This document shows, one piece after another, positions 9,204 to 17,900 of a stretch of 64,000 nucleotides of DNA (position 1 is its first letter; each line of letters begins with the position of its first letter). Origin of the DNA: Rhodocyclaceae bacterium (GTDB lineage Bacteria; Pseudomonadota; Gammaproteobacteria; Burkholderiales; Usitatibacteraceae); assembly GCA_020247395.1 (NCBI GenBank), contig JADCJC010000030.1, positions 1-64,000 on the forward strand. The letters run 5' to 3'. Below the pieces are notes generated by a model that was not told the DNA's origin, ran no database searches, and saw nothing but the letters and a program-made list of their open reading frames with translations. Both the position numbers and the translations under genes were made by a program.

Positions 9204-9815
9204 ATGAAACTGACTCACGACAAGATCGAACGTAACGTTGGTTTGATGATTATTCTGGTGGTTTTAGTGGTCGCTGTAGGTGGCCTAGTGGAGATCGTTC
9301 CACTGTTCTTCCAACGCAGCACCACCGAAGCCGTCGCCGGACTGAAGCCGTATAGCGCATTGCAGTTGGCAGGGCGCGACGTGTACATTCGTGAAGGCTG
9401 TTACAACTGCCATTCGCAGATGATCCGCCCCTTCCGTGCGGAAACCGAGCGTTATGGTCACTATTCGGTGGCCGGGGAATTCGTCTACGACCATCCGTTC
9501 CAGTGGGGAAGTAAACGCACCGGGCCGGACCTACACCGCGTTGGTGGCAAATTCAGCGACGATTGGCACCGCCTGCATCTACGTCAGCCGCGTAACTTGG
9601 TGCCTGAGTCCAATATGCCGGCGTACAACTGGCTGCAAAACGCCAAACTTGATGCGGATGGCGTGGCGCCAAAAATGCGTGCGCTACGAAGTGTTGGCGT
9701 CCCCTATACCGATGACGAAATCAGCAAAGCTGCGGAAGCGGTGAAGGGCAAGACCGAAGAAGACGCCCTCATCGCCTACTTGCAGGTGCTGGGTACCGCA
9801 CTCAAGACCAAGTAA
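9204..9815 (+). CDS. ccoO: cbb3 oxidase monoheme cytochrome c subunit II
   Basis: This 203-residue membrane-anchored cytochrome c passes electrons to CcoN. It has one N-terminal membrane helix (about residues 12-34) and a single heme c site, CYNCH at C66-C69-H70, inside the typical [14 protein letters not shown] block. The methionine ligand is probably in [10 protein letters not shown], as in the family. It lies three bases after ccoN and twelve before ccoQ. Confidence 0.97.
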   Translation: MKLTHDKIERNVGLMIILVVLVVAVGGLVEIVPLFFQRSTTEAVAGLKPYSALQLAGRDVYIREGCYNCHSQMIRPFRAETERYGHYSVAGEFVYDHPFQWGSKRTGPDLHRVGGKFSDDWHRLHLRQPRNLVPESNMPAYNWLQNAKLDADGVAPKMRALRSVGVPYTDDEISKAAEAVKGKTEEDALIAYLQVLGTALKTK

Positions 9816-9826
9816 GGGGAATACAA

Positions 9827-10030
9827 ATGGATCTGACCTCACTTCGCTCGGTCGTCACGCTTTTGTCGTTCCTCGTTTTTGCCGGCATCGTTTACTGGGC
9901 ATGGAGTTCGAAGAACAAAGTTCGCTTTGAAGAAGCCGCCAATCTGCCGTTCTTGGACGACGACACCGAACTGCCGGTATCGTCAGCAACCCTGGATAAC
10001 GCCAATAACCTGAAGAAGGCAAGCAAATGA
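9827..10030 (+). CDS. ccoQ: cbb3 oxidase subunit CcoQ
   Basis: This is a 67-residue small subunit with one membrane helix (about residues 8-27, ending in YWAWSSKNK) and an acidic cytoplasmic tail that includes FLDDDTELP. CcoQ stabilises the interaction of CcoP with the CcoNO core. The position between ccoO and ccoP, with a 4-base ATGA overlap into ccoP, confirms the call. Confidence 0.93.
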   Translation: MDLTSLRSVVTLLSFLVFAGIVYWAWSSKNKVRFEEAANLPFLDDDTELPVSSATLDNANNLKKASK

Positions 10031-11067
10031 CAGACCATCTGACCGCATTCTGGCACTGGTATGTAGTAATAATTACGATCGTATCGATGATCGCCTGCGG
10101 TGTCCTGCTATGGGCACAAACGACCAAGCGGCTACCGGCTGGCACCAAGCCCGAGTTACACGGTAATGTGTGGGATGAAGACCTGACTGAATACAACCAC
10201 CCCTTACCCAACTGGTGGCGCTGGTTGTTCTACCTCACCTTGCTGTTTGGTGCCCTTTATCTGGCGATCTATCCCGGACTTGGCGGCTTCGCCGGGCAGG
10301 CTGGATGGAGTTCGGCTGGGCAATACAATGCAGAAGTCAAACAAGCTGACGCAGACTTTGGCCCGGTGTTTGCCAAATTCAGCGCGGTCGACATTCCGAC
10401 CCTCGCCAAGGACGCACAGGCAAACGCGGTCGGTCAACGTCTGTTTCTAAACTATTGCGCACAGTGTCACGGCTCAGATGCGGCAGGAGGCAAAGGCTTT
10501 CCGAATCTGCGTGATAAAGATTGGTTGTACGGCGGTGACCCCGCGACTATCGTCGCCACACTTACCAATGGACGCAACGGGGTGATGCCCGCACTAGGTG
10601 ATGCCATTGGTGGCGAGACCGGAGCCAAGGAGATGGCACAGTACGTTCGCTCCCTAGCGGGTCTACAACACGACGCCAACATGGCGGCAGCGGCGGCTCC
10701 GAAGTTTGCGATTTGCGCGGCGTGTCACGGCGCGGATGGCAAAGGTAATCGCCAGCTTGGTGCACCCAACTTGACGGATGATATCTGGCTGTACGGAAGC
10801 TCGGTTGAAGATATTTCTTACACCATCAAAAACGGACGTGGTGTTAATCAACTGGTCGAGGGCCAGAGCGCGATGCCGGCGCAAGGTGAAAAACTTGGCC
10901 CGGCAAAAATTCATCTGCTGGCCGCCTATGTGTATGGCTTGGGAGGAGGGGAGCCGCCCATTGTTGAGAAGGCTGAGCCTGCGTCAACCGCACCGACAGC
11001 GCCACCGGCGGACGTAAAAACACCCGCACCGTCCGCCCCCTCACCCGCGCCGCCGAAAGGAAAATAG
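10027..11067 (+). CDS. ccoP: cbb3 oxidase diheme cytochrome c subunit III
   Basis: This 346-residue subunit accepts electrons from soluble cytochromes or the bc1 complex and passes them to CcoO. Two N-terminal membrane helices (about residues 10-30 and 65-85) flank the conserved loop HGNVWDEDLTEYNHPLPNWW. Two heme c sites follow: CAQCH at C144-C147-H148 and CAACH at C230-C233-H234. The protein ends in an unusual proline/alanine/threonine-rich tail (about residues 313-346), likely a flexible periplasmic extension, which is not needed for heme binding. Its start overlaps the ccoQ stop. Confidence 0.96.
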   Translation: MTDHLTAFWHWYVVIITIVSMIACGVLLWAQTTKRLPAGTKPELHGNVWDEDLTEYNHPLPNWWRWLFYLTLLFGALYLAIYPGLGGFAGQAGWSSAGQYNAEVKQADADFGPVFAKFSAVDIPTLAKDAQANAVGQRLFLNYCAQCHGSDAAGGKGFPNLRDKDWLYGGDPATIVATLTNGRNGVMPALGDAIGGETGAKEMAQYVRSLAGLQHDANMAAAAAPKFAICAACHGADGKGNRQLGAPNLTDDIWLYGSSVEDISYTIKNGRGVNQLVEGQSAMPAQGEKLGPAKIHLLAAYVYGLGGGEPPIVEKAEPASTAPTAPPADVKTPAPSAPSPAPPKGK

Positions 11068-11104
11068 CACTCCGTTCGAGCGCGCCGACGATGAATACCC
11101 CGCG

Positions 11105-12568
11105 ATGAGCAGCGCCCAGAAGGTCATTCCGATCATTGCCAGCACCGCGCCACCTGGCCGTCCGCTGGATGATCAGGAGGATGCGCTCTACGAAGTCCGT
11201 AAAAAGATTTACCCGCGCGCAGTCACCGGCTGGTTTGCCAACTGGCGCTGGTTGTTTGTGTTCGCAACACAGCTCGTCTACTACGGCACACCATGGCTGA
11301 CTTGGAATGATCGGCAGGCGGTGTTGTTCGACCTGACGGCGCGTAAGTTCTACATCTTTGGCTTTGTATTCTGGCCGCAGGACTTCATCTATCTCACCGT
11401 CCTGTTGTTGATTTGTGCGTTCTCACTGTTTTTGTTTACCGCCGTGGCCGGTCGGTTATGGTGTGGTTATGCCTGTCCACAGACGGTTTATACGGAAATA
11501 TTCCTGTGGATCGAACGCAAGATAGAAGGTGATCGACCCACACGTATGAAGCTTGACCAAAGTCCCCTATCCATGGGCAAGTTCAGCCGAAAAGCGCTGA
11601 AACATGGCTTGTGGATTGCACTTTCGCTTTGGACTGGCTTTACGCTGGTGGCCTACTTTGTCCCAGCGCGCGAGCTCTTCAGCCAAGCGCTTTCGTTCAT
11701 GATCGCGCCGTGGGAAACGTTTTGGATATTCTTCTACGGCTTCGCCACCTACGGCAACGCTGGCTGGATGCGTGAGCAGGTTTGCAAGTACATGTGCCCG
11801 TACGCGCGCTTTCAGGGGGCCATGTTTGATCGCGACACCCTTGTCATTACTTATGACTACACACGGGGTGAACCGCGCGGCAGCCGGAGCAAGTCCGCCG
11901 ACTACAAAGCCAAAGGGCTGGGCGACTGCGTTGATTGCGGCATTTGCGTGCAGGTTTGCCCCACCGGCATCGACATTCGACACGGCCAGCAGTACGAGTG
12001 CATCGGCTGTGCCGCATGTATCGACGGCTGCAATCAAGTCATGGACAAGCTCAACTATCCGCGTGGCCTGATTCGCTACTCAACGCTGAATGCGCTGGAG
12101 CAGCACGCTAGCTGGCGCGCGATGATTGCGCGCGTGTTTCGTCCACGTGTACTGCTCTATACGGTGGTGTTGTGGACGATCATCGTCGCCGCTACTGTCA
12201 CGCTCTGGCATCGGGCTCCCGTGCGCGTGGATGTGATTCGCGACCGCAACACCCTCGCGCGCGAAGTACCGGGTGGACAAATTGAAAACGTGTACCGGTT
12301 GCAAGTCATGAACATCCGGGAAGAGGCACAGCGGTTTAATGTCAGCGCACGTGGGGTCGACGGCTTGACCGTACACGGCATCAATCAGCCGCTCGAAATC
12401 GGCCCCGCTGAGTCGCGCATGATTGCCGTCTCGCTGCGCGCCGACGCCGATACCGCACCGAGGGGCATCACACCTATTGAGTTCGACGTCACCGCTGTCG
12501 GCGCCGACGGTCGTCCAGCACCCGATGTATTCAGCCTGCATGAGAAGTCGTCCTTCTACAAACCCTGA
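11105..12568 (+). CDS. ccoG: Polyferredoxin CcoG/FixG
   Basis: This 487-residue membrane protein is needed for copper reduction and delivery to cbb3 oxidase. It has about five membrane helices, the cysteine motif CGYACPQTVYTEIF near residue 120, and two 4Fe-4S motifs (CVDCGICVQVCPTGID and CIGCAACIDGC, about residues 278-312). A periplasmic immunoglobulin-like FixG C-terminal domain follows (about 375-487). The start ATG at 11105 follows ccoP by 37 bases. Gene order ccoNOQP-ccoG-ccoH is the standard one. Confidence 0.95.
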   Translation: MSSAQKVIPIIASTAPPGRPLDDQEDALYEVRKKIYPRAVTGWFANWRWLFVFATQLVYYGTPWLTWNDRQAVLFDLTARKFYIFGFVFWPQDFIYLTVLLLICAFSLFLFTAVAGRLWCGYACPQTVYTEIFLWIERKIEGDRPTRMKLDQSPLSMGKFSRKALKHGLWIALSLWTGFTLVAYFVPARELFSQALSFMIAPWETFWIFFYGFATYGNAGWMREQVCKYMCPYARFQGAMFDRDTLVITYDYTRGEPRGSRSKSADYKAKGLGDCVDCGICVQVCPTGIDIRHGQQYECIGCAACIDGCNQVMDKLNYPRGLIRYSTLNALEQHASWRAMIARVFRPRVLLYTVVLWTIIVAATVTLWHRAPVRVDVIRDRNTLAREVPGGQIENVYRLQVMNIREEAQRFNVSARGVDGLTVHGINQPLEIGPAESRMIAVSLRADADTAPRGITPIEFDVTAVGADGRPAPDVFSLHEKSSFYKP

Positions 12569-12587
12569 CACCCATTCTGGAACCCGC

Positions 12588-13145
12588 ATGAAGACTGCAA
12601 CCGCAACCGCGCCAAACCCCTGGTACCGCGAACCATGGCCATGGCTCCTGATGTCCGGGCCCGCCGTGGTAGTGGTTGCGGGTTTCATCACCCTCTATCT
12701 CGCCGTGTCCGGTCAGGATGGTTTGGTGGTTGATGACTATTACAAACAGGGTAAGGCCATCAATCAGGCGTTACATCGCGACGACATCGCACGTCAGGCG
12801 GGCCTCACCGCAACAGTCGCTTTCGATCAGGCGCAGGATCGGGTGCAGGTCACGGTCAAACAGGCGGATGGATCAAACCTCACCGGGGCACTCACGTTAT
12901 CAATGGTACATGCCACCAGAAGTGGTTTCGATAGCGTGATTAACCTCAGCCCGACGGCAAACGGCTATACCGGCAAATTGCCCGCGCTGCGAACCGGCAA
13001 GTGGAACGTGCTGCTCGAAGACAAATACAAGCAGTGGCGGCTACAGCAAGAAATCAATGTCGGCACGGCGGCACTTCCGCCGCTCGAACTGCGGCCGGCT
13101 GCAGCCGGGAGCCCCACCGGCACCAAACTTAGCGACGCGCCATAG
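12588..13145 (+). CDS. ccoH: FixH/CcoH cbb3 oxidase assembly protein
   Basis: This 185-residue protein has one N-terminal membrane helix (about residues 20-42) and a periplasmic domain with the FixH motif LVVDDYYKQGKAINQ just after the helix. CcoH is an assembly factor that stays associated with the mature oxidase. The ATG at 12588, 19 bases after ccoG, gives the usual family length and puts the helix at the N-terminus. The longer frame back to 12423 overlaps ccoG and lacks homology. Confidence 0.92.
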   Translation: MKTATATAPNPWYREPWPWLLMSGPAVVVVAGFITLYLAVSGQDGLVVDDYYKQGKAINQALHRDDIARQAGLTATVAFDQAQDRVQVTVKQADGSNLTGALTLSMVHATRSGFDSVINLSPTANGYTGKLPALRTGKWNVLLEDKYKQWRLQQEINVGTAALPPLELRPAAAGSPTGTKLSDAP

Positions 13146-13156
13146 CCGTAACTATC

Positions 13157-13411
13157 ATGCTGCGTCTAACCATCTCCATTCTCTGGCCGTCCTTTATTGC
13201 CGCCGGTATCGGGCTCGGCATTATTTTCACGTTGGTCGACCCGATGGAGCTGGTGGTGCTCGGCGAACACGTACGCGCCTCCCGCAGCGCGATTTATTCG
13301 CTCGGCTTTTTTGTGTTGTGGGCGATCACGGCCATGGCTGCGGCAATGAGCGCCTTGCTGCTCACTGGGAAACACCCCGGTGACAAGACACTCGGTGGCG
13401 AAGGTGATTAG
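13157..13411 (+). CDS. Small two-helix membrane protein after ccoH
   Basis: This is an 84-residue hydrophobic protein with two predicted membrane helices (about residues 6-30 and 47-70) joined by a short loop. I do not recognise a named family. It starts 11 bases after ccoH in the same direction and ends the cbb3 cluster, so a role in oxidase assembly or membrane copper handling is possible but unproven. It has normal codon use for its neighbours and no cysteine or histidine motif. Confidence 0.75.
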   Translation: MLRLTISILWPSFIAAGIGLGIIFTLVDPMELVVLGEHVRASRSAIYSLGFFVLWAITAMAAAMSALLLTGKHPGDKTLGGEGD

Positions 13412-13734
13412 CCGGTAAGGCGCTGCCCCTCGCGCCGCTGCGGCGAATCCCGCAATCGTCCCGGGTTGGTTGGTTGTTGAAGCGAAACACCGACCGTGGG
13501 CACTGAACCCGGGTCCCTTGTTGTGTCTGTCATGGCACAGACCAATTCGACACATCCGGCTCAGACTCAGCACGTGTTGTGGGGAGCTTCAAACATGGCA
13601 AACGGCGGTGAGAACCAAGCACCGATCACGACTCATTCCAATACGATTGACTTGCCGCAAAGCGGCCGGCGCTGATCAAGGTAAAAGTTCTGTAATCGCC
13701 TCGCATCGAGGCGCAAGGCCCGACCAAATCCCGT
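13412..13734. other. Intergenic region, no gene found
   Basis: These 323 bases separate the cbb3 cluster from the reductase/octaheme module. I see no convincing coding frame, FNR box or T-tailed hairpin. A GC-rich imperfect palindrome lies near 13425-13450. A promoter for the reductase must lie here if the module is not read from the cco operon. Confidence 0.5.
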
Positions 13735-14985
13735 ATGACCGCCTTACACCTTCTTGGTTACATCTGCACCGCGCTGTTGATCCAGTGCGCGGCGGGCTTG
13801 GGTGTGGCCCTCTGGCGCAGGCGTGACGCTGCACCTGCCAGTCTGGCCGCAGACGCGCCGGTTATGGAGGCAAAAGCCACAGGGGCTTGGCCCGGTTGGC
13901 GCGAGTTCCGTGTGACGCGCCAAGAATTCGAGGACGCCGCAAAAAGTCAGCGTTCGTTCTATCTGCAGCCAGTCGATGACGCGCCGTTACCAACGTTTAA
14001 ACCGGGCCAGTACCTAACGTTTTCCTTGCCGTTGGGAGCACACGCGAACAACGGTGCCGGAACAGTGCGCAGCGTTGTGCGCTGCTACTCGTTATCGGAT
14101 GCACCCGATTCGACTTGTTACCGCATCACCATCAAACGCATGCCTCCACCGCTTTCCCGACCAGAGCTGCCACCCGGGGAAGCGTCGACTTTTTTCCATG
14201 ACCAAGTGCAGGAAGGTGATGTCCTGTTGGCCAGAGCGCCTTCAGGCCAGTTCTACATTGATACCGACGACACCGTCCCCGCCGTTCTGATTGCTGGCGG
14301 CATCGGCATCACACCGATGATGAGTATGTTGCGCTGGTGCTTGAGGCATCAACCAGACCGGTTAATTCATTTGTACTACGGTGTGCGCAACAGCGCTGAT
14401 CACGCGTTCAAAGAAACACTAGAACTGCTGGCGCAATCACATCCCGCGCTGAAATTGAACATAGTGTATTGCGACCCTGGCAGCACCGACGTCAAAGGTC
14501 GCGACTACCAACACAGCGGCTACATTGATCTGGCGCTCCTGCGCGATAACCTGCCACACGGCCGGCACCAGTTTTATGTTTGCGGGCCACCGCCCATGAT
14601 GCAAAGTCTGGTGCCCGCACTGCGCGACTGGGGCGTGCAAGAAGCGGATATCCATTTCGAGGCATTTGGCCCGGCATCGGTCCGGTCGCTTGTGCCTGCG
14701 ACCAACGAACCTGCCGATTCGTCCGCAGTTGCACTCGACATCAGATTCAATCGTTCGGGCCGCACCCTCGCTTGGGATGGGCAGGACAACAACCTTCTCG
14801 ATTTTGCCGAGCGACACGGTGTGCCGGTGGAGTCGGGTTGTCGCTCGGGAAGCTGCGGGAGCTGCGAGACAAAACTCATCTCCGGCAGCGTCACCTATGC
14901 CGAAAAGCCCGACTACGGCATTGCCGACGGCCACTGCCTGCTATGTGTTGGCAAGCCGCAGACACCGCTGGTGCTTGAACAATGA
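13735..14985 (+). CDS. FAD/NAD(P)-binding reductase with 2Fe-2S ferredoxin domain
   Basis: This 416-residue flavo-iron-sulfur reductase has an N-terminal membrane anchor (about residues 5-27), then a ferredoxin-NADP reductase-type FAD domain with RCYSLSDAP, an NAD(P) domain with AGGIGITPMMSML, and a C-terminal plant-type 2Fe-2S domain (C369, C374, C377 and a distal cysteine in HCLLC). It would move electrons from NAD(P)H through FAD to the iron-sulfur cluster at the inner face of the membrane. The next two genes encode a membrane protein and an octaheme cytochrome, with start/stop overlaps, so the three probably form one electron-transfer chain. It resembles Hcr/flavohemoprotein-type reductases, but the partner is different here. 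Direction of electron flow is not determined. Confidence 0.85.
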   Translation: MTALHLLGYICTALLIQCAAGLGVALWRRRDAAPASLAADAPVMEAKATGAWPGWREFRVTRQEFEDAAKSQRSFYLQPVDDAPLPTFKPGQYLTFSLPLGAHANNGAGTVRSVVRCYSLSDAPDSTCYRITIKRMPPPLSRPELPPGEASTFFHDQVQEGDVLLARAPSGQFYIDTDDTVPAVLIAGGIGITPMMSMLRWCLRHQPDRLIHLYYGVRNSADHAFKETLELLAQSHPALKLNIVYCDPGSTDVKGRDYQHSGYIDLALLRDNLPHGRHQFYVCGPPPMMQSLVPALRDWGVQEADIHFEAFGPASVRSLVPATNEPADSSAVALDIRFNRSGRTLAWDGQDNNLLDFAERHGVPVESGCRSGSCGSCETKLISGSVTYAEKPDYGIADGHCLLCVGKPQTPLVLEQ

Positions 14986-15023
14986 GCCCCCCGACATGAG
15001 CGCCCCGATATGAGCACCCCGAA
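14982..15023 (+). repeat. Three tandem 14-bp start-codon repeats
   Basis: Three copies of a 14-base unit begin at 14982, 14996 and 15010, each reading ATGAGC followed by a variable base and CCCCGA. Since 14 is not a multiple of three, each copy puts its ATG in a different frame. The first two hit TGA at once; only the third (15010) opens the next gene. The first ATG overlaps the stop of the reductase gene. Confidence 0.85.
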
Positions 15024-15503
15024 GGCCCGCCTGCTCAGCCACGAGGTGGTGCCGTTTTTCCTCTCTTTAATCGCACTGGCCGCCGCCGCGCTGTTATGTG
15101 ATGCCGCGCTGCACCTGCTGGATATCGTTTGGGTCGGACGCTGCTGCGCTTTCACGAATACCTAGCATGGGTCGGCTCGCTGCTGGTGCTGGTGCACGCC
15201 GGCATTCACTTCAACGCCATTCTGGGATGGCTGGCGGTTTGGGCGATGCTAATCAATGTCGCGAGCGGACTGACGGGCAAGTTCCTGCTAGCACGGTCAC
15301 GCCGCCGTCTCGATGAAGCCCGGCAGCGCATGCGCGAGGAGGGGCTCACTCCCGCGCAACTCGCCGAGCGTACCTATTGGGATAGCTTGACTTTTGACGC
15401 CGTGAAGCAATGGCGCACGGTACATTTCCCCATCACTTTGGCTTTTGCGGTGCTAGCGCTCGCGCACATCGTAGCCAGCTTGCTTTTCTGGAGCTGGACA
15501 TGA
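15010..15503 (+). CDS. Membrane cytochrome b-like subunit, apparent frameshift
   Basis: Read from ATG 15010 the frame encodes a hydrophobic helix (VVPFFLSLIALAAAALL) and stops at 15163-15165. The adjacent frame, open from about 15102 to 15503, continues with three more helices and histidines typical of DUF4405/cytochrome b-type subunits (RFHEYLAWVG, VLVHAGIHFNAILGW, and HIVASLLFW at the end). Adding one G to the GGG run at 15131-15133 joins both into one 164-residue protein with no stop. This suggests a single-base deletion or a sequencing error. If the short form starting at TTG 15129 is real, it lacks the first helix. It would link the reductase to the octaheme cytochrome, whose ATG overlaps its TGA. 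Confidence 0.7.
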
Positions 15504-16276
15504 AAGGACGCTGGCTTTGGGTCATCATCAGCGCCAATCTAATCACACTTGTGGCGCTGATATTCGTCTATCCAGACCTCATGATCAGCCCGGGCCCGCT
15601 CATCAAGGGGCACGCCGAATTGGCGACCGACTGTTTCGCTTGTCACACACCGCTGCGTGGTGCATCCACCCAGCGCTGCACCACCTGCCACGCCCCGGCG
15701 GGAATTGGCGTGCGAACGACTATGGGCGTGTTGATCGCCGCACCTTCGGTCGCCGGCAAAACGCCGATGACCGCACCGCGGAAAACCGCGTTTCACCAAG
15801 AGCTGACTGAGCAAAACTGCATGGCCTGCCACAGCGACCACGCCGGGCCGAAGCTTACGCAGCACAGCCGCAAGCCGTTCTCCCACCAATTGCTGCGCGC
15901 CGAGACACGCGACCGGTGTGAATCGTGTCATCGGGCGCCGACCGACACCCTGCACCGCCAGATCAAAGGCGAGTGTGCCCAGTGCCATTCATCCACCGCA
16001 TGGAAGCCCGCCAGTTTTGAACACGATAAGTTTTTTGTGCTCGACAAGGATCACAACGCTTCATGTGCAACCTGCCACAGCACCGGCGACTTCCGCAAGT
16101 ACACGTGTTACGGTTGCCATGAGCACACACCGGCTAACGTACTTCGCAAACACCGCAAAGAGGGAATTCAAAACTTCGAAAATTGCGTCAAGTGCCACCG
16201 CAGTGCGGATGGTGAACCCGAGCGTGGTGAGGGTGGCCGAAGCGAAGGGGATCGCAAGCGCGAAAGGCGCGATTAA
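15500..16276 (+). CDS. Octaheme cytochrome c, membrane-anchored
   Basis: The ATG at 15500 overlaps the stop of the preceding gene and gives 258 residues. An N-terminal signal anchor (about residues 5-24) precedes eight CXXCH heme c sites: CFACH, CTTCH, CMACH, CESCH, CAQCH, CATCH, CYGCH and CVKCH. Extra histidines between the sites fit bis-His ligation as in cytochrome c3/c7 families. The tail after the last heme is very charged (E, R, G, D). It is not a known NapC, Otr or HAO by length or motif. A periplasmic electron store or conduit is the likely role, fed by or feeding the reductase and membrane subunit upstream. Confidence 0.85.
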   Translation: MKGRWLWVIISANLITLVALIFVYPDLMISPGPLIKGHAELATDCFACHTPLRGASTQRCTTCHAPAGIGVRTTMGVLIAAPSVAGKTPMTAPRKTAFHQELTEQNCMACHSDHAGPKLTQHSRKPFSHQLLRAETRDRCESCHRAPTDTLHRQIKGECAQCHSSTAWKPASFEHDKFFVLDKDHNASCATCHSTGDFRKYTCYGCHEHTPANVLRKHRKEGIQNFENCVKCHRSADGEPERGEGGRSEGDRKRERRD

Positions 16277-16379
16277 GATCCGCGACGCTGCTTAGCCATA
16301 AGCTGACGTTTCACTGGTCGTGAATGCTCTCATCCCATCGAACGCATTAAACGGTTCGAGCGCAAGGAAGCAGCGCAGG

Positions 16380-16736
16380 TTAGTCGATCAAGCCAAACTC
16401 ACGTTGCTGCTTCTTGGTAAGTTTCGCGGCGACGAGTTGATACGCGCGTTTGATCAGCGCCTTGATTTCGGCATCCGAAACGGCTGACAGATCCTTGAGC
16501 TGCACCCACTTCGCACGGGCGAGATATGGCGCAGGAATAAAGCCGGGACGATCCGTGTATTCCAGAAACTGATCGTCGTCCACCTTGAACGAGAGATGCG
16601 TCTTGCCTTTTTCCGTCTTACAGGCCACCGCAAACATTTTGCCGCCGATGGAATAAACGTGGTCTATGCCCCACTTCACGTCGGCCGTGGCGTGTGGGAG
16701 ATTCGCGCAGAATTTTTTTAGAGTGGCGAGGTTCAT
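16380..16736 (-). CDS. MmcQ/YjbR family protein
   Basis: This 118-residue protein begins MNLATLKKFCANLPHATADVKW and contains the CyaY-like fold sequence pattern of the MmcQ/YjbR family (GIDHVYSIGGKMFAV, then LSFKVDDDQF and PYLARAKWVQL). Family members are small double-wing DNA-binding-like proteins of unclear role. It lies alone between the octaheme module (convergent) and an oxidoreductase gene on the same strand 84 bases upstream. Confidence 0.88.
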   Translation of the reverse strand: MNLATLKKFCANLPHATADVKWGIDHVYSIGGKMFAVACKTEKGKTHLSFKVDDDQFLEYTDRPGFIPAPYLARAKWVQLKDLSAVSDAEIKALIKRAYQLVAAKLTKKQQREFGLID

Positions 16737-16820
16737 GGCAGGAATTGTACGACTGCTTCCTTCTGGTCGGCACCACTCACCCGGCCGAGACCGACGATGG
16801 GCATTCCGCTACGGCCTTGA

Positions 16821-17537
16821 CTAGTCCGCATCACCCGCAAGCGCTTTCATCTCTTTGAATTCGTAGAATGCGCTTTTGGTAGGCTGTGATTTGGCAAGCG
16901 CGACCATGGCGCGCGCGATTTCCGTGGTTCGGATAGGGCGAAATTTAGCGGGCATCAGTGGCGAGGCGATCGACATCACCGAGCCGAGCATCGCTGGTGT
17001 GTGCGTAGAACCGATGATGACGGACGGCCGCAAGATGCTGACCACCGCCGGGCCTTCGCGCAGTACCGCCTGCTCGGCCTCCCCTTTCACGCGTGCATAG
17101 CGCGGCATGCCCGCCGCCCCCGATCCGGTCGTCCGTGCATTGGCGTCGGCGCCGATCGCTGACATGAATACAAGGTGCTTCACGCGCCCAGAATCCCGTA
17201 GCGCGGCGGCGAATGCCGCATTCAACTCGACGTCAACCGCCCGGTGCTGCTCAATAGATAACTTTGCCGTGCCGGCACCGATGCCAAGAACGCTGAAGCC
17301 AACGGCGTTTGCCCCACTCTCCTCCAGCGCGCGTGCGGTTGCTTGCTTGAGGTTCGACGGCTGCATATTTGGCACCAGCCGTTGTTCAACCTTGGCGTCG
17401 AGATCAGGCGGAAGGTTGAGAGCGCTGCGCCCGATGACGATAACGCGTGCGAAATGACTTGAATGAAGAACTTCGGCAAGTAGCGCTTTGCCGACTGAGC
17501 CTGATGCGCCAAGAATGATTGCTGACGTTTCTGACAT
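16821..17537 (-). CDS. NAD(P)H-binding Rossmann protein (TIP30-like)
   Basis: This 238-residue protein is an atypical short-chain dehydrogenase/NAD(P)-binding protein. The N-terminal nucleotide motif is GASGSVGKALL (residues 10-20), and MPRYARVKGEAEQAVL near residue 145 carries the Y-x-x-x-K pair. The segment SILRPSVIIG is typical of HTATIP2/TIP30-like bacterial relatives. Substrate is unknown. It has its own start after a 360-base non-coding stretch with a REP-like palindrome. Confidence 0.85.
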   Translation of the reverse strand: MSETSAIILGASGSVGKALLAEVLHSSHFARVIVIGRSALNLPPDLDAKVEQRLVPNMQPSNLKQATARALEESGANAVGFSVLGIGAGTAKLSIEQHRAVDVELNAAFAAALRDSGRVKHLVFMSAIGADANARTTGSGAAGMPRYARVKGEAEQAVLREGPAVVSILRPSVIIGSTHTPAMLGSVMSIASPLMPAKFRPIRTTEIARAMVALAKSQPTKSAFYEFKEMKALAGDAD

Positions 17538-17900
17538 GTTTATTGGTGCGGATTTCGGTTAGGTGTCGAGCGTTGCAATTTCCGTTGGTACGCTGTCGGC
17601 GGGCATCGAAAAGATGTCTGGCCATATTTCTGCTACGTCGGCGTTTTGGTTTGTATCAGTCTCAGTCTGGCAGAAAATGCAGTGCCCGCGATTTGTCATC
17701 CCGGCGCAGGCCGGGATCCAAGTTACGTCATCGTTAACTTTGAGAAAAATTGGGCTCCGGCCCGGCGCAACCCTTGGGGTTGTACCCCGGGGAGGCACTC
17801 CATTATCAGGTCTCGAGTTGGCAGAGGCGATTTTTTCCCGCCACTAATCTCGCCCAGAATCTGCGTCGCTGGCCCCTTAATTCTTTTGCAATCACATTCT
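17538..17900. other. Non-coding stretch with REP-like element
   Basis: These 363 bases lie between two minus-strand genes. Apart from the palindrome at 17695-17720 I see no supported gene. Short frames here have no recognisable similarity. A frame on the minus strand (about 17806-17900) continues past the stop of the GNAT gene in another register and is rich in K/R, but there is nothing to support it. Confidence 0.5.
17695..17720. repeat. REP-like palindrome
   Basis: GTCATCCCGG followed by CGCAGG and CCGGGATCCA forms an imperfect hairpin (stem ATCCCGG/CCGGGAT). This is the widespread extragenic palindrome type (GTCATCCCGGCG-CAGGCCGGGA) found in many proteobacterial genomes. Only one copy was noticed in this window. 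Confidence 0.7.
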
